Below the pieces are notes generated by a model. The model searched no databases and had not been told where the DNA came from. It saw nothing but the letters and a program-made list of their open reading frames with translations. Of a stretch of 64,000 bases of DNA, positions 1-11,250 are shown one piece after another. The DNA is taken from assembly GCA_946699065.1 (NCBI GenBank), contig CAMPDV010000024.1, forward strand, positions 558,001-622,000, read 5' to 3'. The position numbers were made by a program, and so were the translations under genes. The DNA is from Loxodes magnus (Eukaryota; Ciliophora; Karyorelictea; Loxodida; Loxodidae). Position 1 is the first letter of the stretch, and each line of letters opens with the position of its first letter.

Positions 1-1500
1 AAGTGGGATGTCTAGAGATTTCTAGTTACTGAATAAGGATAATAGGAAAAGGTAAGTAAAATTTTTATTAACTTATAAAGATATTTGACTGAAAGGAGTA
101 ATATGGGAAGAAGGGAATAGAGTTAACGGAATGTAGTTTTAGTCGAACGATAATGACTGAAGAAGACAAGAGAATTTTGGAAGGAAAGTGTATTATACAC
201 TGAGAACATTTAAAATAAATAAAAATAAAGATTATTTAAGTTAAAAAATTAAATAAATATTATATTATTTTAGTTTGAAAGGTTTAAAAATAAAAGATTT
301 ACTATAAAATTATTTTATTTAAAGGAGTAGAAGTTATTTTTAAAAATTAGAAAGGAGAAAGAATAAGGAAATTTAGATGTAATATTTTTAAAACGAAGAT
401 TCTATGTTAATGCATAGTAAATTTTGACAAAAAAACTACAAATTAAAAGTTTAATGAAGGCGAAAATTAGCGAATATTTTTGAAAATAAAAATTAGTTTT
501 TTCTCAGTGCTTTGCACTAGAGGAGTTTATAATGACGAAATAAATTTAAGAAAAACTGTATAAAAAATTAAAAATGAACTAAAAATTGAAAAGAGAGAAT
601 TTATTGTTTTAGTGGTAAAATTTTAGTGAGTGATATTTTTAATGGAAAAAAACTTTTATTATTAGAAATTAAAAATGAAAATAAAATCTTGAAAAAGTCA
701 AAAATTTTGTTAATTGATTTAAAATGCGGAGAAATTTATTTATTGAAAAAAAAATTTAAGTGGGTAATAGAGTAGTGTAGTGAGAAAAAGTGATGAAAGA
801 AAGGTAAATATAAAAATTTATTATTTTAAAATATTTGCAAGATTTAAATTTAAGAAATATTTTTATAAAGTGAAAGTGATTAAAAACTAATAAAAAATTA
901 GAAAATTTTAATTATTTTACTCAACGTTTTACACTAAAGGAAAAAAATTCAGAAAGACTAAACTCTAGAAAAAAAAGTAAAATTAAATAAAATAAATAAG
1001 AGTTTGAAATAATCGGCTAAGTAAAAAAAAATAAACTTTCCAAAGAAGAGCGCACTTGTTTTTAATACGATAGTATTTAGAAATTTAAAGTCGTATAAAT
1101 AAAAGGAAATCTTAATGATGTTAAAGTAAATTAGTTTTATAAATGTAGTTTGTAGATTTAATAAAAAAAATGGAAATATTGATATGAATATAATGAAAAT
1201 AAAAAACAATTTACTTTTGTTTTTTTGCTCAGCATTTTGCACTATAAAAAAATTTCGATGGACTAAAATTTTTAAAATTTGGACTATTACTTTAATATAA
1301 AAATTTTTTTACAAAAAGGGTTATATTTGTGGAAAGATAAATCTTATTAAGATAAAGATTATAAAAAATATTTAGAAATAATTAAAAATAATTAAAAATC
1401 CTGTTTTAGAAGATTTAAACTACAGAAACGTTTTTAAATAGACAAAATAAAAAAATAATATTTTAAGTTAAATTTTTTAAAATAATTAGATTTTATAAAA
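1..1500. other. C-depleted, purine-rich + strand; no confident gene
   Basis: C is roughly 4% and G roughly 16% by eye on the + strand, unlike the rest of the window, which has similar G and C. Because TCA is rare here, the minus strand is almost free of TGA. Long hydrophobic Phe/Ile/Leu-rich minus-strand frames therefore exist (for example 1242 down to about 949) but may be composition artefacts. Three copies of a short near-palindrome lie at about 505-519, 920-937 and 1229-1246. Confidence 0.6.
502..1246. repeat. three spaced copies of an AGTGC-TTT-GCACT-like motif
   Basis: Copies start near 505 (CAGTGCTTTGCACTA), 920 (CAACGTTTTACACTA) and 1230 (CAGCATTTTGCACTA), spaced about 415 and 310 bp. 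The first is a perfect 5-bp stem with a TTT loop; the others are degenerate. Read on the minus strand each gives a related peptide start (VQSTEKK, VQNVEQN, MQNAEQK), followed by hydrophobic sequence. They could be tandem relics of a small membrane-protein gene or a DNA/RNA hairpin; the sequence does not decide. Confidence 0.45.
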
Positions 1501-2127
1501 TAAGAAAGTTGCGCGATTAGCAATAAATTTATTTTTTCTACGCATTTTTAATTAAGAAAAATTTAAAGTCAACTTGATGTAATATGATATTTTTATATTA
1601 TTTTTGCATAAGTCACAGTAAGCTATTTTTTTAATTAAATATAGATAAGGATTACCTTATTAATAAAAATTTATCTAAGCTTGCTATAAGTATATTTATG
1701 AATAAAAAAATACTAAAAAGATAGTTTAAAATTAGCAAAAATAGGTAAATTTGCATTTAAAATTTTTTATTAAAAAAGATTTAATATTTAGATGGCTGAC
1801 AAACACTAAGTAGAAAGTAAGCAATTAAAATTATTGTCTCAATAATATTAAATTTTTATTTTTCCACAATTAAAATATCAATAAGCTATCTTTTTCATAA
1901 TAGAAAAGAGCTTATTTTAATGTATTAATAGAATATATGCGAAATTTATTTTTGATTATTCAATATATTTTTAAAACATTTATTTTATATTTTAAGTTAT
2001 TCTTTTGTATGACTAGTTTGGAGCTATGAAGATGAATATAGTTATATTCAAGATTTTAATATTAAAATAAAAACTATAAAACTAAATTAGTTTTATAATC
2101 TTAAATAATTTTTCAAAATAAAAAATT
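1501..2127. other. A+T-rich, no feature seen
   Basis: Low-complexity A+T-rich DNA with normal strand composition, in contrast to 1-1500. No coding pattern or repeat was recognised on either strand. Confidence 0.6.
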
Positions 2128-2661
2128 ATGGAAATTAATTTCAATTCATATACATTTTTCTAATAAAAGAAATGATCTACGTTAATTACGGAAATTATTT
2201 ATACCACTCAGATACCAAATTCTAAAAATTTTATAAATATTCTAGTTATTCGAAAATCATGATTAATAATGATTTCCATAAAGTATTATTAGAACCATGA
2301 TTCAATAATTGAAAAGATGGTGGGAGCTGAGATTGACCTTCTGAATCATACTTTCTGGTTTTATGGCTAGGAACAAGTTCCTTTCCTGTCGCTGAGAAAG
2401 TCCCTGGTCAAAGTCAACCTTTGCAAGGGAACGCCTTCCTTTTGATTATCCACTCCTGGTAGGGGCTTGAAGCCTGGCTGCCCATAGCGATGGAGCTCCC
2501 TGGCACTGCTTTTCGAAAGCAACAGGATATCCCCGTTATCCCACGAAGGGAGTGTTGGGGTCGTTAAACTGCAAGAAGTTGTAGTCCAAAACTCTTTAAA
2601 TCTAAAATTAATTAATTATTTTGAACCATCATTTTAATCCCTTTCTTATAACTATAAATGA
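2128..2661 (+). CDS. hypothetical ORF over a G+C-rich island
   Basis: Open for 177 residues when TGA is read as Trp (three in-frame TGA) and TAA/TAG as Gln; stop TGA at 2659. The first 50 residues are A+T-rich and unconvincing. Codons from about 2290 to 2590 are much richer in G+C and give a Gly/Pro/Leu-containing protein (start MVGAEIDLL at 2317). No family was recognised. The sharp composition step suggests this is a fragment of an inserted repeat or transposon ORF, like the other G+C-rich islands here. The start is uncertain (2128, 2269 or 2317). Confidence 0.3.
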
Positions 2662-3318
2662 ATATAAAAATAATCTATTTGAAATGCTCGGCAACTATGT
2701 ATGATTTTTATTATTTAATAGGATTTTTAAACTCTTAGTTAGAGATTATTATAATTAATGCTTATTAACTTGTTTACAAATTATAAAGATTATATATTTT
2801 AGTAATCACAAGGTGTTATGGTTATTAAATAAGATTGACCTTTATAATATAAACTTAATTGAAAGCTTTAAACTTCTATTGTCATATATTCAAAAAAACT
2901 CAGAACCTAAAAAGTGAAAATAAGAACCTTAAAAATGTAAAGGATTATAATGTAATACTAAATGAAATATATTAAATGAAGTACTAATTTAAGATTAAAA
3001 TACCAGAATAACATTAATATCTTTTATTAATTCTATTTATTTTATATTCGATTAATAAAGCTTCTCCCCATCTAATTTATAAAAGATTGGCTTATTCTTA
3101 AACTTATAGGATATCATTCTATTAACTTAATTAGTAGTAAGAGGCTTAATCAAATTATTATTTCATCTTATAAATATGGAGCAATTTTAGTTATTACAAT
3201 GGTTTAGATGCTTTATAATTAATAAAACATTTAATCTAGTCATCCAATCTCTTTCGGAACTTATAAAGCTTTAAAGTCTATTAAATTCTTAATATAACAA
3301 TAAGAAAATCATTAAAAA
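2662..3318. other. A+T-rich spacer
   Basis: Mostly low complexity. A TGA-free frame from 3176 (MEQFQLLQWF) runs into the next gene in a different reading frame and could be its true 5' part if there is a frameshift or small intron near 3480. Otherwise nothing is recognised. Confidence 0.4.
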
Positions 3319-4200
3319 ATGGAAGGTTTCAAAAGAGTTTCTATACACCTCCTCGAAGGAGGAGAGGAAACCAGAAGCAAATATCGGGCAGTCTTCTTAT
3401 ACTTAAGCTTAACCCTTTTTTAATAATCTTAGCAGCCTGGAATATAATAGAACTATGAAGTACGGAAACAGACTCAGAAAAGCACTCACATGCTTACTTC
3501 AATATCGGAGGAGAAGCATAGAAAACAGTCGAACTCTACTTTGCAACAGGAGGTCTCAGAGTTCAACCCTTCTGGCAAGATGAGAATCGAACAGTTCATT
3601 AAAGTTGCACTAAACCTCCAGAAAGGGGTCAAAAAGCTAAGGAAGGACAATGAGAAGCAATGCAACAAATTAACCTAGCAGAAGGAATAGAGTCAAGACT
3701 CATGTCTAGGAAAGAGAGAGCTAAGCGACTTTTGAAACATATTACAAAGTTAGAATAGCTAAACCTAAAATTAGCCTCAGAAGCAGACTGAACTGGATAA
3801 CAGACTCGGAAAAATAGAAGAGAAATTGAAAACTTTTAAGGAAGAGTAAAGGGAAACTTGTGCTATAAAAAATGAAATCGAAGCCTAAAAAGAGCAAACT
3901 CAAGAAGGAAAATAATAAAAAATCAAAAGGAAAGTTTCTACTGTGGAAGCGTATGACATCTTTATCGAAAGTGTTGAAAATTTTAATAGAAGTAAAGAAA
4001 TTTTTGATAAAAGAGCAACAAAAGAAGAAAAAAAAAGAAGTCAGAATGAAAAGAATGTATTGTAACCATGATGGTTCAATATACAAGATCAAGATGGAAC
4101 CCAGTCAAATAAAAGGAATGAAAACCTGGAGAAACCTGAGTTCCTAATCTCGCTAAAATTGTACGACCCAAACTTTTATTTTTAACAACAAGAAGCGTGA
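3319..4200 (+). CDS. coiled-coil, Lys/Glu/Gln-rich protein, unknown function
   Basis: A 293-residue frame from ATG 3319 (MEGFKRVSIH) to TGA 4198. Residues about 55-240 are Lys/Glu/Gln-rich with heptad-like spacing, predicting a long coiled coil (for example LDNRLGKIEEKLKTFKEEQ). The C-terminus ends in short aromatic and Gln stretches. Four TAA/TAG pairs and a TGA-Trp interrupt it in the standard code. G+C is about 40%, far above its surroundings and the confirmed genes. It is followed 250 bp downstream by a repeat element, so it may be a mobile-element ORF (coiled-coil ORF1-like) rather than a host gene. A second frame from 3176 could supply another N-terminus. No family was recognised. Confidence 0.5.
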
Positions 4201-4439
4201 ACTGCTGTCCTCCTGGCGGGGTTGAAAATCTCTAAAACAGAAAACATCAAATTAATAGTATTATTATAAACAATTAGAAAACCCTATGTTTAGAATAAAA
4301 ATTGCTTAGTCCAAATTAAACTGCAAAATGAAACTAAATTTTAAATAAATAAATAAATAAATATAAATTTAAATTAATTAATTGAATAAATAAATTAGCG
4401 TGTTGCCACCATTATTTGTATCACCAAGAATAATAATAA

Positions 4440-4955
4440 ATAAATAATAAATAAATTTGATTATAGAGCGCGTAGCACTCTCGTTGGTGCGCAGCTCTTT
4501 AAAAAAATGTTTCATACTGACAAGAATGTTTCTTACTGAAAAAATTATCAGATACCGATAAATCTTGTTCAATACTGGTATAATTGTTCAGTACTGATAA
4601 AAATGTTCAATACTGATATAATTTTAGAATGTTAGTAATCTTTAATACTTGCTGGAGGTCCAAGGACATGGTAAGATCGTGTCTCATTGCATCACCAAAG
4701 CAGAGGACGACATGTGTCAATTATGGGTACTTAAATTCCCCACCTCTGATGAAGCTCGCAATATTATTTCTTTTTCGTTCCAGAATTAAAAATAAACCAA
4801 GTCAAGCCACGTAGAAGGTCTAAGAATTTTATGTCTCGAGGCCAAACCAAAGCAGAGGAAGACATAAAGTCGATTATGGGTACTTAACTTCCTTAACCTC
4901 TGATGAAGATGGCCTTGTTGTTCACCTTCGAATAACTATGGCGGTTTTAAAAAAA
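4440..4955 (-). mobile_element. retroposon-like element, copy A (twin hairpins, iterons, 3' hairpin module)
   Basis: One of three near-identical ~510-bp copies (others 17258-17772 and 30440-30945). In element orientation (minus strand) it holds two related ~140-bp units, an A+T-rich iteron block with five or six variants of ACTGATAAAA (4508-4625), a G+C-rich hairpin module (4457-4500), and a TTTA/TTA-type simple tail (4415-4456). Each unit contains a stem CAGAGG...CCTCTG (4701-4748 and 4853-4902) enclosing an inner TGGG...CCC stem. Short ORFs on both strands are not conserved in length between copies, arguing for an RNA-type (SINE-like) element. It is dispersed and flanked by unrelated DNA. 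Confidence 0.7.
4457..4500 (-). repeat. shared 3' hairpin module, copy 1
   Basis: In element orientation, AAAGAGCTGCGC...GCGCTCTATAATCAAATTT followed by a TTTA-rich tail. GAGC/GCTC plus GCGC/GCGC arms form a stable stem around a loop holding GAGAGTGCTA. Five other copies occur: 15650-15694, 17275-17319, 30001-30042, 30879-30926 and 38604-38652. Confidence 0.75.
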
Positions 4956-5010
4956 ATATAATAAAGGAGCCTAAATTTACTATCTGAAGTACTCTTGAAA
5001 ATTTTTTGCT

Positions 5011-5409
5011 TCACCTTTTCTCTTTGATCCTCTGCTATTTCACTCCATCTTTAAAATAAAAATTGATTGAAATTAATATCTAATTCTTGCAGTTCTTTCC
5101 GAAGGCTGGAGTTGGAAGAGATAAAAGGAAATTCCGAATTTGCTTTAAATGCAGCAGTAGAAATAAATTCTCACAGATAAAAATTATAATTGTCTCAACT
5201 ATGTCTTTGATACTTTCCAATTCCTGATCAGATTAGTGGCATTTGGATCAGGATAGTTCTGAGATCTGGATATCAGTGCTATTAGTCAGATTCTCGTACC
5301 AATAGGGAGTATTCTCAAATGAGTAAGGTTTATTACAAAATGGGCACGTCCTTCCTTGCTTGTGGTGGCACCTATTGCAAGAATACTTGCAATGCAGACG
5401 TAACTTCAT
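5011..5409 (-). CDS. RING-like zinc-finger fragment, copy 1
   Basis: A 132-residue frame from ATG (high coordinate 5409) to TGA at 5011. It begins MKLRLHCKYSCNRCHH and continues to GRTCPFCNKPY. This C-x4-C-x2-C-H-H-x6-C-x2-C spacing resembles the second half of a RING finger (usually E3 ubiquitin ligases), and no first half is visible. G+C richness ends abruptly near 5440, so the 5' part is missing. A diverged copy with a one-base frame difference lies at 37490-37960, and a weaker one at 30060-30395. It sits directly upstream, in the same orientation, of the repeat element at 4955-4440. Likely a truncated member of a repeated family, not proven functional. Confidence 0.45.
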
Positions 5410-5440
5410 CGGATTATCTACTCAGCTGGCTAGAACTGAG

Positions 5441-5943
5441 GATTAATTTTAAAATTTTTTATTAATCTTAATAAAAGACGTTTATTTAAGATTTTTATTA
5501 ACATTCATCTATCTTTTAATTGTGAAAACCATTTTTAATTTATTTAGTTTCTTTAATTTTAAAATTTGGCTATATAATAAAATTGTTAGTTAAAGTTTAT
5601 TAATGAAGAAATAACTTTAATTTTCTAAAAAGCGATAAAAAGCTTTAGAATAAATCTAATTTTTAACTAATTTTGCATATTTTAATTTATTATTTCTAAA
5701 GCTTTTTGAAAAATAATGATTGAAAAATTTCATAAAGATAACTTAAAATTAATCTTAATACTTAGCTTATGAATTTTTATTAATTGCATATTTATTTGAT
5801 AGTAAAAGAAGATTATAGCCTAATATGAGTCTTAGAAGGCATATAATTTATTTAATAGCTAATTAAACCTCCAACTATATTCTTTTTTAAATCTAAATTT
5901 ATAGAAATTATTTACTTATAAAGTTTTTTTTATTTCTAAAATT
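5441..5943. other. A+T-rich spacer, nothing recognised
   Basis: About 15% G+C, low complexity. No repeat or coding pattern was identified. Confidence 0.6.
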
Positions 5944-7017
5944 ATGAGACTAAACTTTGTTGAAAGTCTTTATGAATATTTAGTTAAATTTGAATTTTAG
6001 TAAGAGTAAAATAAAAAGTTAGACGAATGAAAGAAAGTTTCTCTTTACAAGCTAATATTGTCTAAAGCTTTTATCTTATAAATTGAATGATTGATACTAA
6101 ATAATCTTAATATGCCAATTAAATTAAATTCTACTTTAATTCTGAAAATAGCTGCTAAAATTAAGTATTTAGAATTAAAAACTTAGGTTTAGATAAAAGA
6201 TATAAACTAAAAGTAAAGCTTTTACATAATTTAAGTCAATAAAGTATAATAAATAAAATAAACTAATTTAGTTCCTAAAAATTAATTTTAAATCAAACAA
6301 GTACCTTAATTTGTTTTTATCAAAGAGAGAAGAATAAAGACTTAATCTAATATATTATTAATAAACCTTTTAAAATAGTTTAAATTATAAATTTCTAAAA
6401 GTATAAGTAGAGACTTTAGAAGATAATTTAATATATTATTACATAATATTAATTGTTAATAGAACAAAAGTTATAGGAAGGTTTTAAAAAGAAAGTGATA
6501 TTGAAATAATAAAAAGAACTTTAATTTATATAAGAGATATAAAATGAAAATTATTAATTATAAAATATATCATTAACTTTTGAGATAGCAAGGTAAAGAC
6601 TCGCTTCTTACATTTAATAAATATTTAGTGTCTTTTACTAATTATTTTACGCAAAATAAATAGCAAATTTACAAAATAAATAAGAGATCTTCTGCTGATT
6701 TTATCTAACTTTAAGCGAAATATTTATAACTAGAGTTATTTTTATAAAGATCATTAAGGGGATATTCGATTATAATAAATACGGTTTACATAATAATCTT
6801 ATAATTATAATCAAATTAAATTAAAATATTCCTACTATCATTTAAATTGTTAGTTATTAATTTAAGAAGTAAAATCTTTAGTCTTTATAAATCATTAACA
6901 CTAAAAGAAATCAGTAAAGATTTAGTATCTTTATAGATTTACAATCATTTTGTATGGGTAGAGTCATACAATATGTTTAGAGATGAATTTTTAATATTAT
7001 GCTTACTCAAAAAATGA
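5944..7017 (+). CDS. doubtful A+T-rich ORF
   Basis: ATG 5944 (MRLNFVESLYEYL) to TGA 7015, 357 codons with only two internal TGA. Against it: Gly is almost absent (about two residues), G+C is under 20%, and chance TGA-free runs of this length are plausible in such DNA. In favour: it begins and ends with mixed-composition sequence (end FVWVESYNMFRDEFLILCLLKK) and lies head-to-tail 250 bp before the next gene. No family was recognised. Confidence 0.3.
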
Positions 7018-7269
7018 AGGCAAATGCATTAATCTCCACTTTAATACACTATTTATATATTCAGTCCATTAATAAATCAATGAAGATATTTAAATTATGA
7101 TAAATCATATAAGTCAAGCTCATTCATGAGATTTAAAATACTAAGAATAAATTTATTTATCTAGCTTCTTTAAATTAATGCTATGTAAATTAAATCCATC
7201 AATTCATAAAAATAAATTAGCGTAAATTAGTTTGCCTTTATGAAATGCTTTATATTTTTCAAATAAAAA

Positions 7270-10200
7270 ATGAAGATTATGATTATTATCTTAGCTATTG
7301 CTTAGATTAGCAGCTTTAATTTGCTTTTTATCACCTCGCCTCATACAGTTCCTTACTTATCTGATTTTATCTCCCGTAGTATATCAGAAAGCTAGTTCAT
7401 TTATTAAAATTTTATTCCTTTTAATCTCTTTTTTGAGAATTATACTTTTCCAGATGAAACTTTGTTGGACAAGCTTCACTTATCTAAAATAGACTTAATT
7501 CTGGATCTCACTTACAATCCTTACTATACTTAGAGAATAAATTTAATTTAATAAGACATAATTTAGCTTGTAGCATACAGATCTGAAAATCAAATTAGAA
7601 GCAATAATTTATTTTGACTTCTACCAAATTATGAATAGGAAGGAAAGGCTTTACAAGCTCTATTTCGAGATCTAAGCTTCAACAAGTTTTCATTTATTTC
7701 CTAGTAAGAACCTCGGTTTTACAAGCCTGTCGAATATTTAGATACAACTAAAGTGAGTTCATCAGTGAATATTCCTTACAATTCTTAAAGCTAAAATAAT
7801 TGCAATAGCAGTTATGCTTTAAATAGATTAACTAAGGAAATTCCTAAAGCTGTTAAACTTTATGGATCTTCCATCATTTTAATGTAGGCGGATTTATGTT
7901 GATAAACCTTTATTCTGAATTTTGCCTAGTCTTTTAAAATAACTGGAGAGCAGTATGCTTGAATAGTTGGATTAGAATCCTCTAATATAATTAATCCCAC
8001 TATAACTTAACTAATCTAAAGTACTTTTCCAGTCAGCATTTTAGAAGATGGAATGATAGCTTTAACTCCTTTAGGATTTATTCCTTAAAATTTCTTAGAA
8101 CTAACCTTTTACTACGTAAAATAAGTTCTGAGTGATATTGATTAAAATGCATTTTAAGAGCAATCAGATTTTACTTTTAATGAGTTGTTTAGAAAATTAA
8201 AGAACTAATTCTTTGATAGTAAGGGGTAGTAATTATAGCGATTCTCAGTTTATAATATGCAAAGGAAGCAAGCAATTGAAATATACTAGATCATAAATGG
8301 ACTTGCACATAAAAAGGCAGAAGTAGTTTATCCTGGACCAACTTAATTTGCACCTTCAGAAATATAAAAAATAGAAATGTCTTACTCTACAAATGATAAA
8401 GAACCAAATAATTAAACTTCTAACCAGGTTTTAGTTCTACCTCCATTTCATATTAACTGTATTGCAGATTATATAAATAAAGACTCTAGTCTACTGTAGA
8501 AATACTATTTCCAAGCAAACGCTTTTTCATACGGGGGAATGTATTAAAATATCAGCTACACTGTGAGTTAGTTCTTATAAAATTATGCAAAAATAGGAGT
8601 AGCGCACTTAGGAAGTATAATAATAATAAGTTGATTGCCAGCTTATTATGCTCTAAAGGCAATAAATTAGAACATTCCTTATTCATATGTAAGTAGAGAA
8701 GATGAATTTCAAAATGTTAAAGACTTTCCTAATGTTTTAAATAACTATATTGCTTGAGTTCATTTTGGATAAATGTGCATAAAGTACTTGGAAAGAAATA
8801 AATTGAATAAATTTGGCATAGTATTTGAATAATTAGAACCTTCTACCTAAAAAATTCATAACTAGATAATCTAATGAGCTAAAGAGAATGAAAAAGAAAT
8901 TCTTAATTCAAACTACTCTACATTTGTTACATTTGATTAAACAGGCAACTAGACATTATACAATGATATTGCTTCATAAATAATGAAAAAAGAAATAAAA
9001 ATTATACTATCAACGCCAGCTGTTAGCTTAATATTAAGAATATCTAATAGAATCATGGAAATTGGCTGGGAAGCTGGTGATACTAATTTTTTGCTTTTTT
9101 TTGCTGCTAATGTTATCGAAAACGCTTCGTAAAATCCTTAAAGGCTATTGAATATTAAGAAGCTTTTATAAGGATCTTTAACTATTACTCCAATAGAATA
9201 TATAGGAGAGGAAGGATAAAAGTTAATCGAAGTATAAGAAAGCTGTACCAATATTCCTATTTCTCCTTGTCATTACATAGAATAGCCTTTGATAATCGCA
9301 CATGGAATTCAAAGTTGTATTGACTAAGGACTGGATTATCTAAATCCAGAAGATTTAACGTTTACTATGAGAAATACAAGATTCATAGGTTGCAGTGGAA
9401 TGATTAAATTTTAGTAGAGTAGTACCTTTAGAGATAACTTAAACTTCCATTTTATCAATAATGTATACGATTATAATTGGAATTTACATTTTGTTCCTTT
9501 TCTTAAGTATTGTCCTACTTGCTCAGTTGTATGAACTTTCCTATAAGAACAGCCAATTTGGAATGATAACACAACCATAACACCTTTAGATTCATTTGAT
9601 TAATATAGCAATTGTGATTTCTCAGAACGAAGAGTTTAATCTTTTACCTAAGGGAAAATTTCATTCCTAATAATATCTTTAATAGTCCTAGTATAAACGT
9701 TTTCAATTTCAGCATATGGATTAAAAATATGAAAAAGCAATAAATATTAAAACTTAAATAAAGAAGAATGAATAAGTAATGAAGATGAAATATTCTAGAT
9801 CACTTTGGCTATTCAATTTTTATAGTACATATCAATGATTCCTTAAATTGATTAACTTATTACACAAACTATCTCTCTAGCTATTTAAGCAGTTTCATTT
9901 AACTTTGTTGAATTTAAATTTAACTCCTAATTAATATGATTATTCTACTACATGTGTGTTTTCGCTGCTCTTATAGAAATAATTTTTGTAGTAGCGTTTT
10001 TATTTTAGTTTGAGATCAGATTTAAAAATAATTGCATTTTTAGAATAATAGGATAAGCTTCGTTTACGTTATCTCCTATTCTAACAGAAATTACTTTAAT
10101 GCCAATTTTTTATATTCTAATGCAAAATTTTAAATGCAGCAATGGAAGAGATGACAATCTTGATCTTTAGATAAAACTTTCAGAAAGTTTTCTAGACATG

Positions 10201-11250
10201 GATTGCTCTAGAAAATGCCTTTCGGACTTTCATGTTAGTTCAATAATTTTAACAGGCTTTACGCTGCTTTTTTATATTCCTTTGGCAATATTAGTTCGAC
10301 CACATTGATAAGAAATTTAAGGAGACGCCTTACATATAAAGTAATAATCCTGGTATATAATTTTTAAGAGTGGAATATAAATCACAATAGTAGTACTAAG
10401 CACTCTTTTGAAGGAAAATAATTCTAAGATTCATGCTATCATATATACTATCATATTTTCATTATTCTCCTTCATAGTTTTGGTTAAAAAACCTCTAACC
10501 TACTAGAAAATAAACTGGCTACTCTTTCTATCTCTTATATTAACAGCATTTATCTCAGGTATAGTTTCGTTGTATATAGGAATTAGTTTCATATCTAAGC
10601 TAGTGCTACAAATATTACTTATAATAGGTGTTTTGTGCATTTTAACAGTAAATTTGATTATCATTGGCAAGTAACCTTCCCTTTTGAAAAAGATTAAGCC
10701 TGATCTTGTAAACTTGTTTAGATATGCTTTTAGAGTTAAGTCAGATACAATCTTGCTGATTGATCATGTTAAAGCTTAGAATCTAAGAGTTCAAATATCT
10801 AGAAGCTAATTAGTCAAAAATATAATAAGATCTTACTCACACGAAATAAAGTTAACAGAGTAATAGAAAGCGATTCTGAAACTTTCTAGCGATTAAAATA
10901 GCCTCATGAGTATAAAGAATATACATATTTAGATAGAAGTAGAAGAGTAGGTAATGGCTGATCAAAATATCCTAAACTAGCAAAAAAATTAGGAATTAGA
11001 TTAATAAAAACAAGATACCAAAATATCAGCGTCATAGCAGTTATAAAACTAAATTGTATTTGATATAGAAGAGAAATATGAAAATAATCTAGAAGTAGAT
11101 ATAAAATTAGCATAGGATAATGATTATAAAATTAGTGACTAACAATAGATAAATTAAGAAGAAGATTCTCATGAAAAATCTATCAAGGAAGTTGATAAAC
11201 AGCAGAATCGGATAGATCTAGAAAATACCCTAAATATCTCAATTTCTTGA
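7270..11250 (+). CDS. large multi-pass surface protein with signal peptide
   Basis: 1326 residues, ATG 7270 to TGA 11248, uninterrupted. Residues 1-18 form a signal peptide (MKIMIIILAIAQ). About 770 extracellular-type residues follow, with scattered Cys. About eight hydrophobic spans lie between residues ~797 and 1140, including a VLVKKPL motif before a late span, an arrangement I associate with the large TRP-like or GCC2/GCC3-type surface proteins of ciliates. The last ~180 residues are a polar Gln/Glu/Asp-rich cytoplasmic tail. More than 60 TAA/TAG read as Gln and several TGA as Trp. It is probably a plasma- or ciliary-membrane receptor or channel-like protein; ligand and transport activity cannot be told. 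A paralogous-looking membrane segment follows at about 11400-11650. Confident as a gene, uncertain as to function. Confidence 0.85.

Noticed and set aside
4701..4902. C/D-box snoRNA call on CTGATGA motifs in the twin hairpins
   Set aside because: C and D boxes are not placed at the ends of a closing stem, and no guide spacing is evident.
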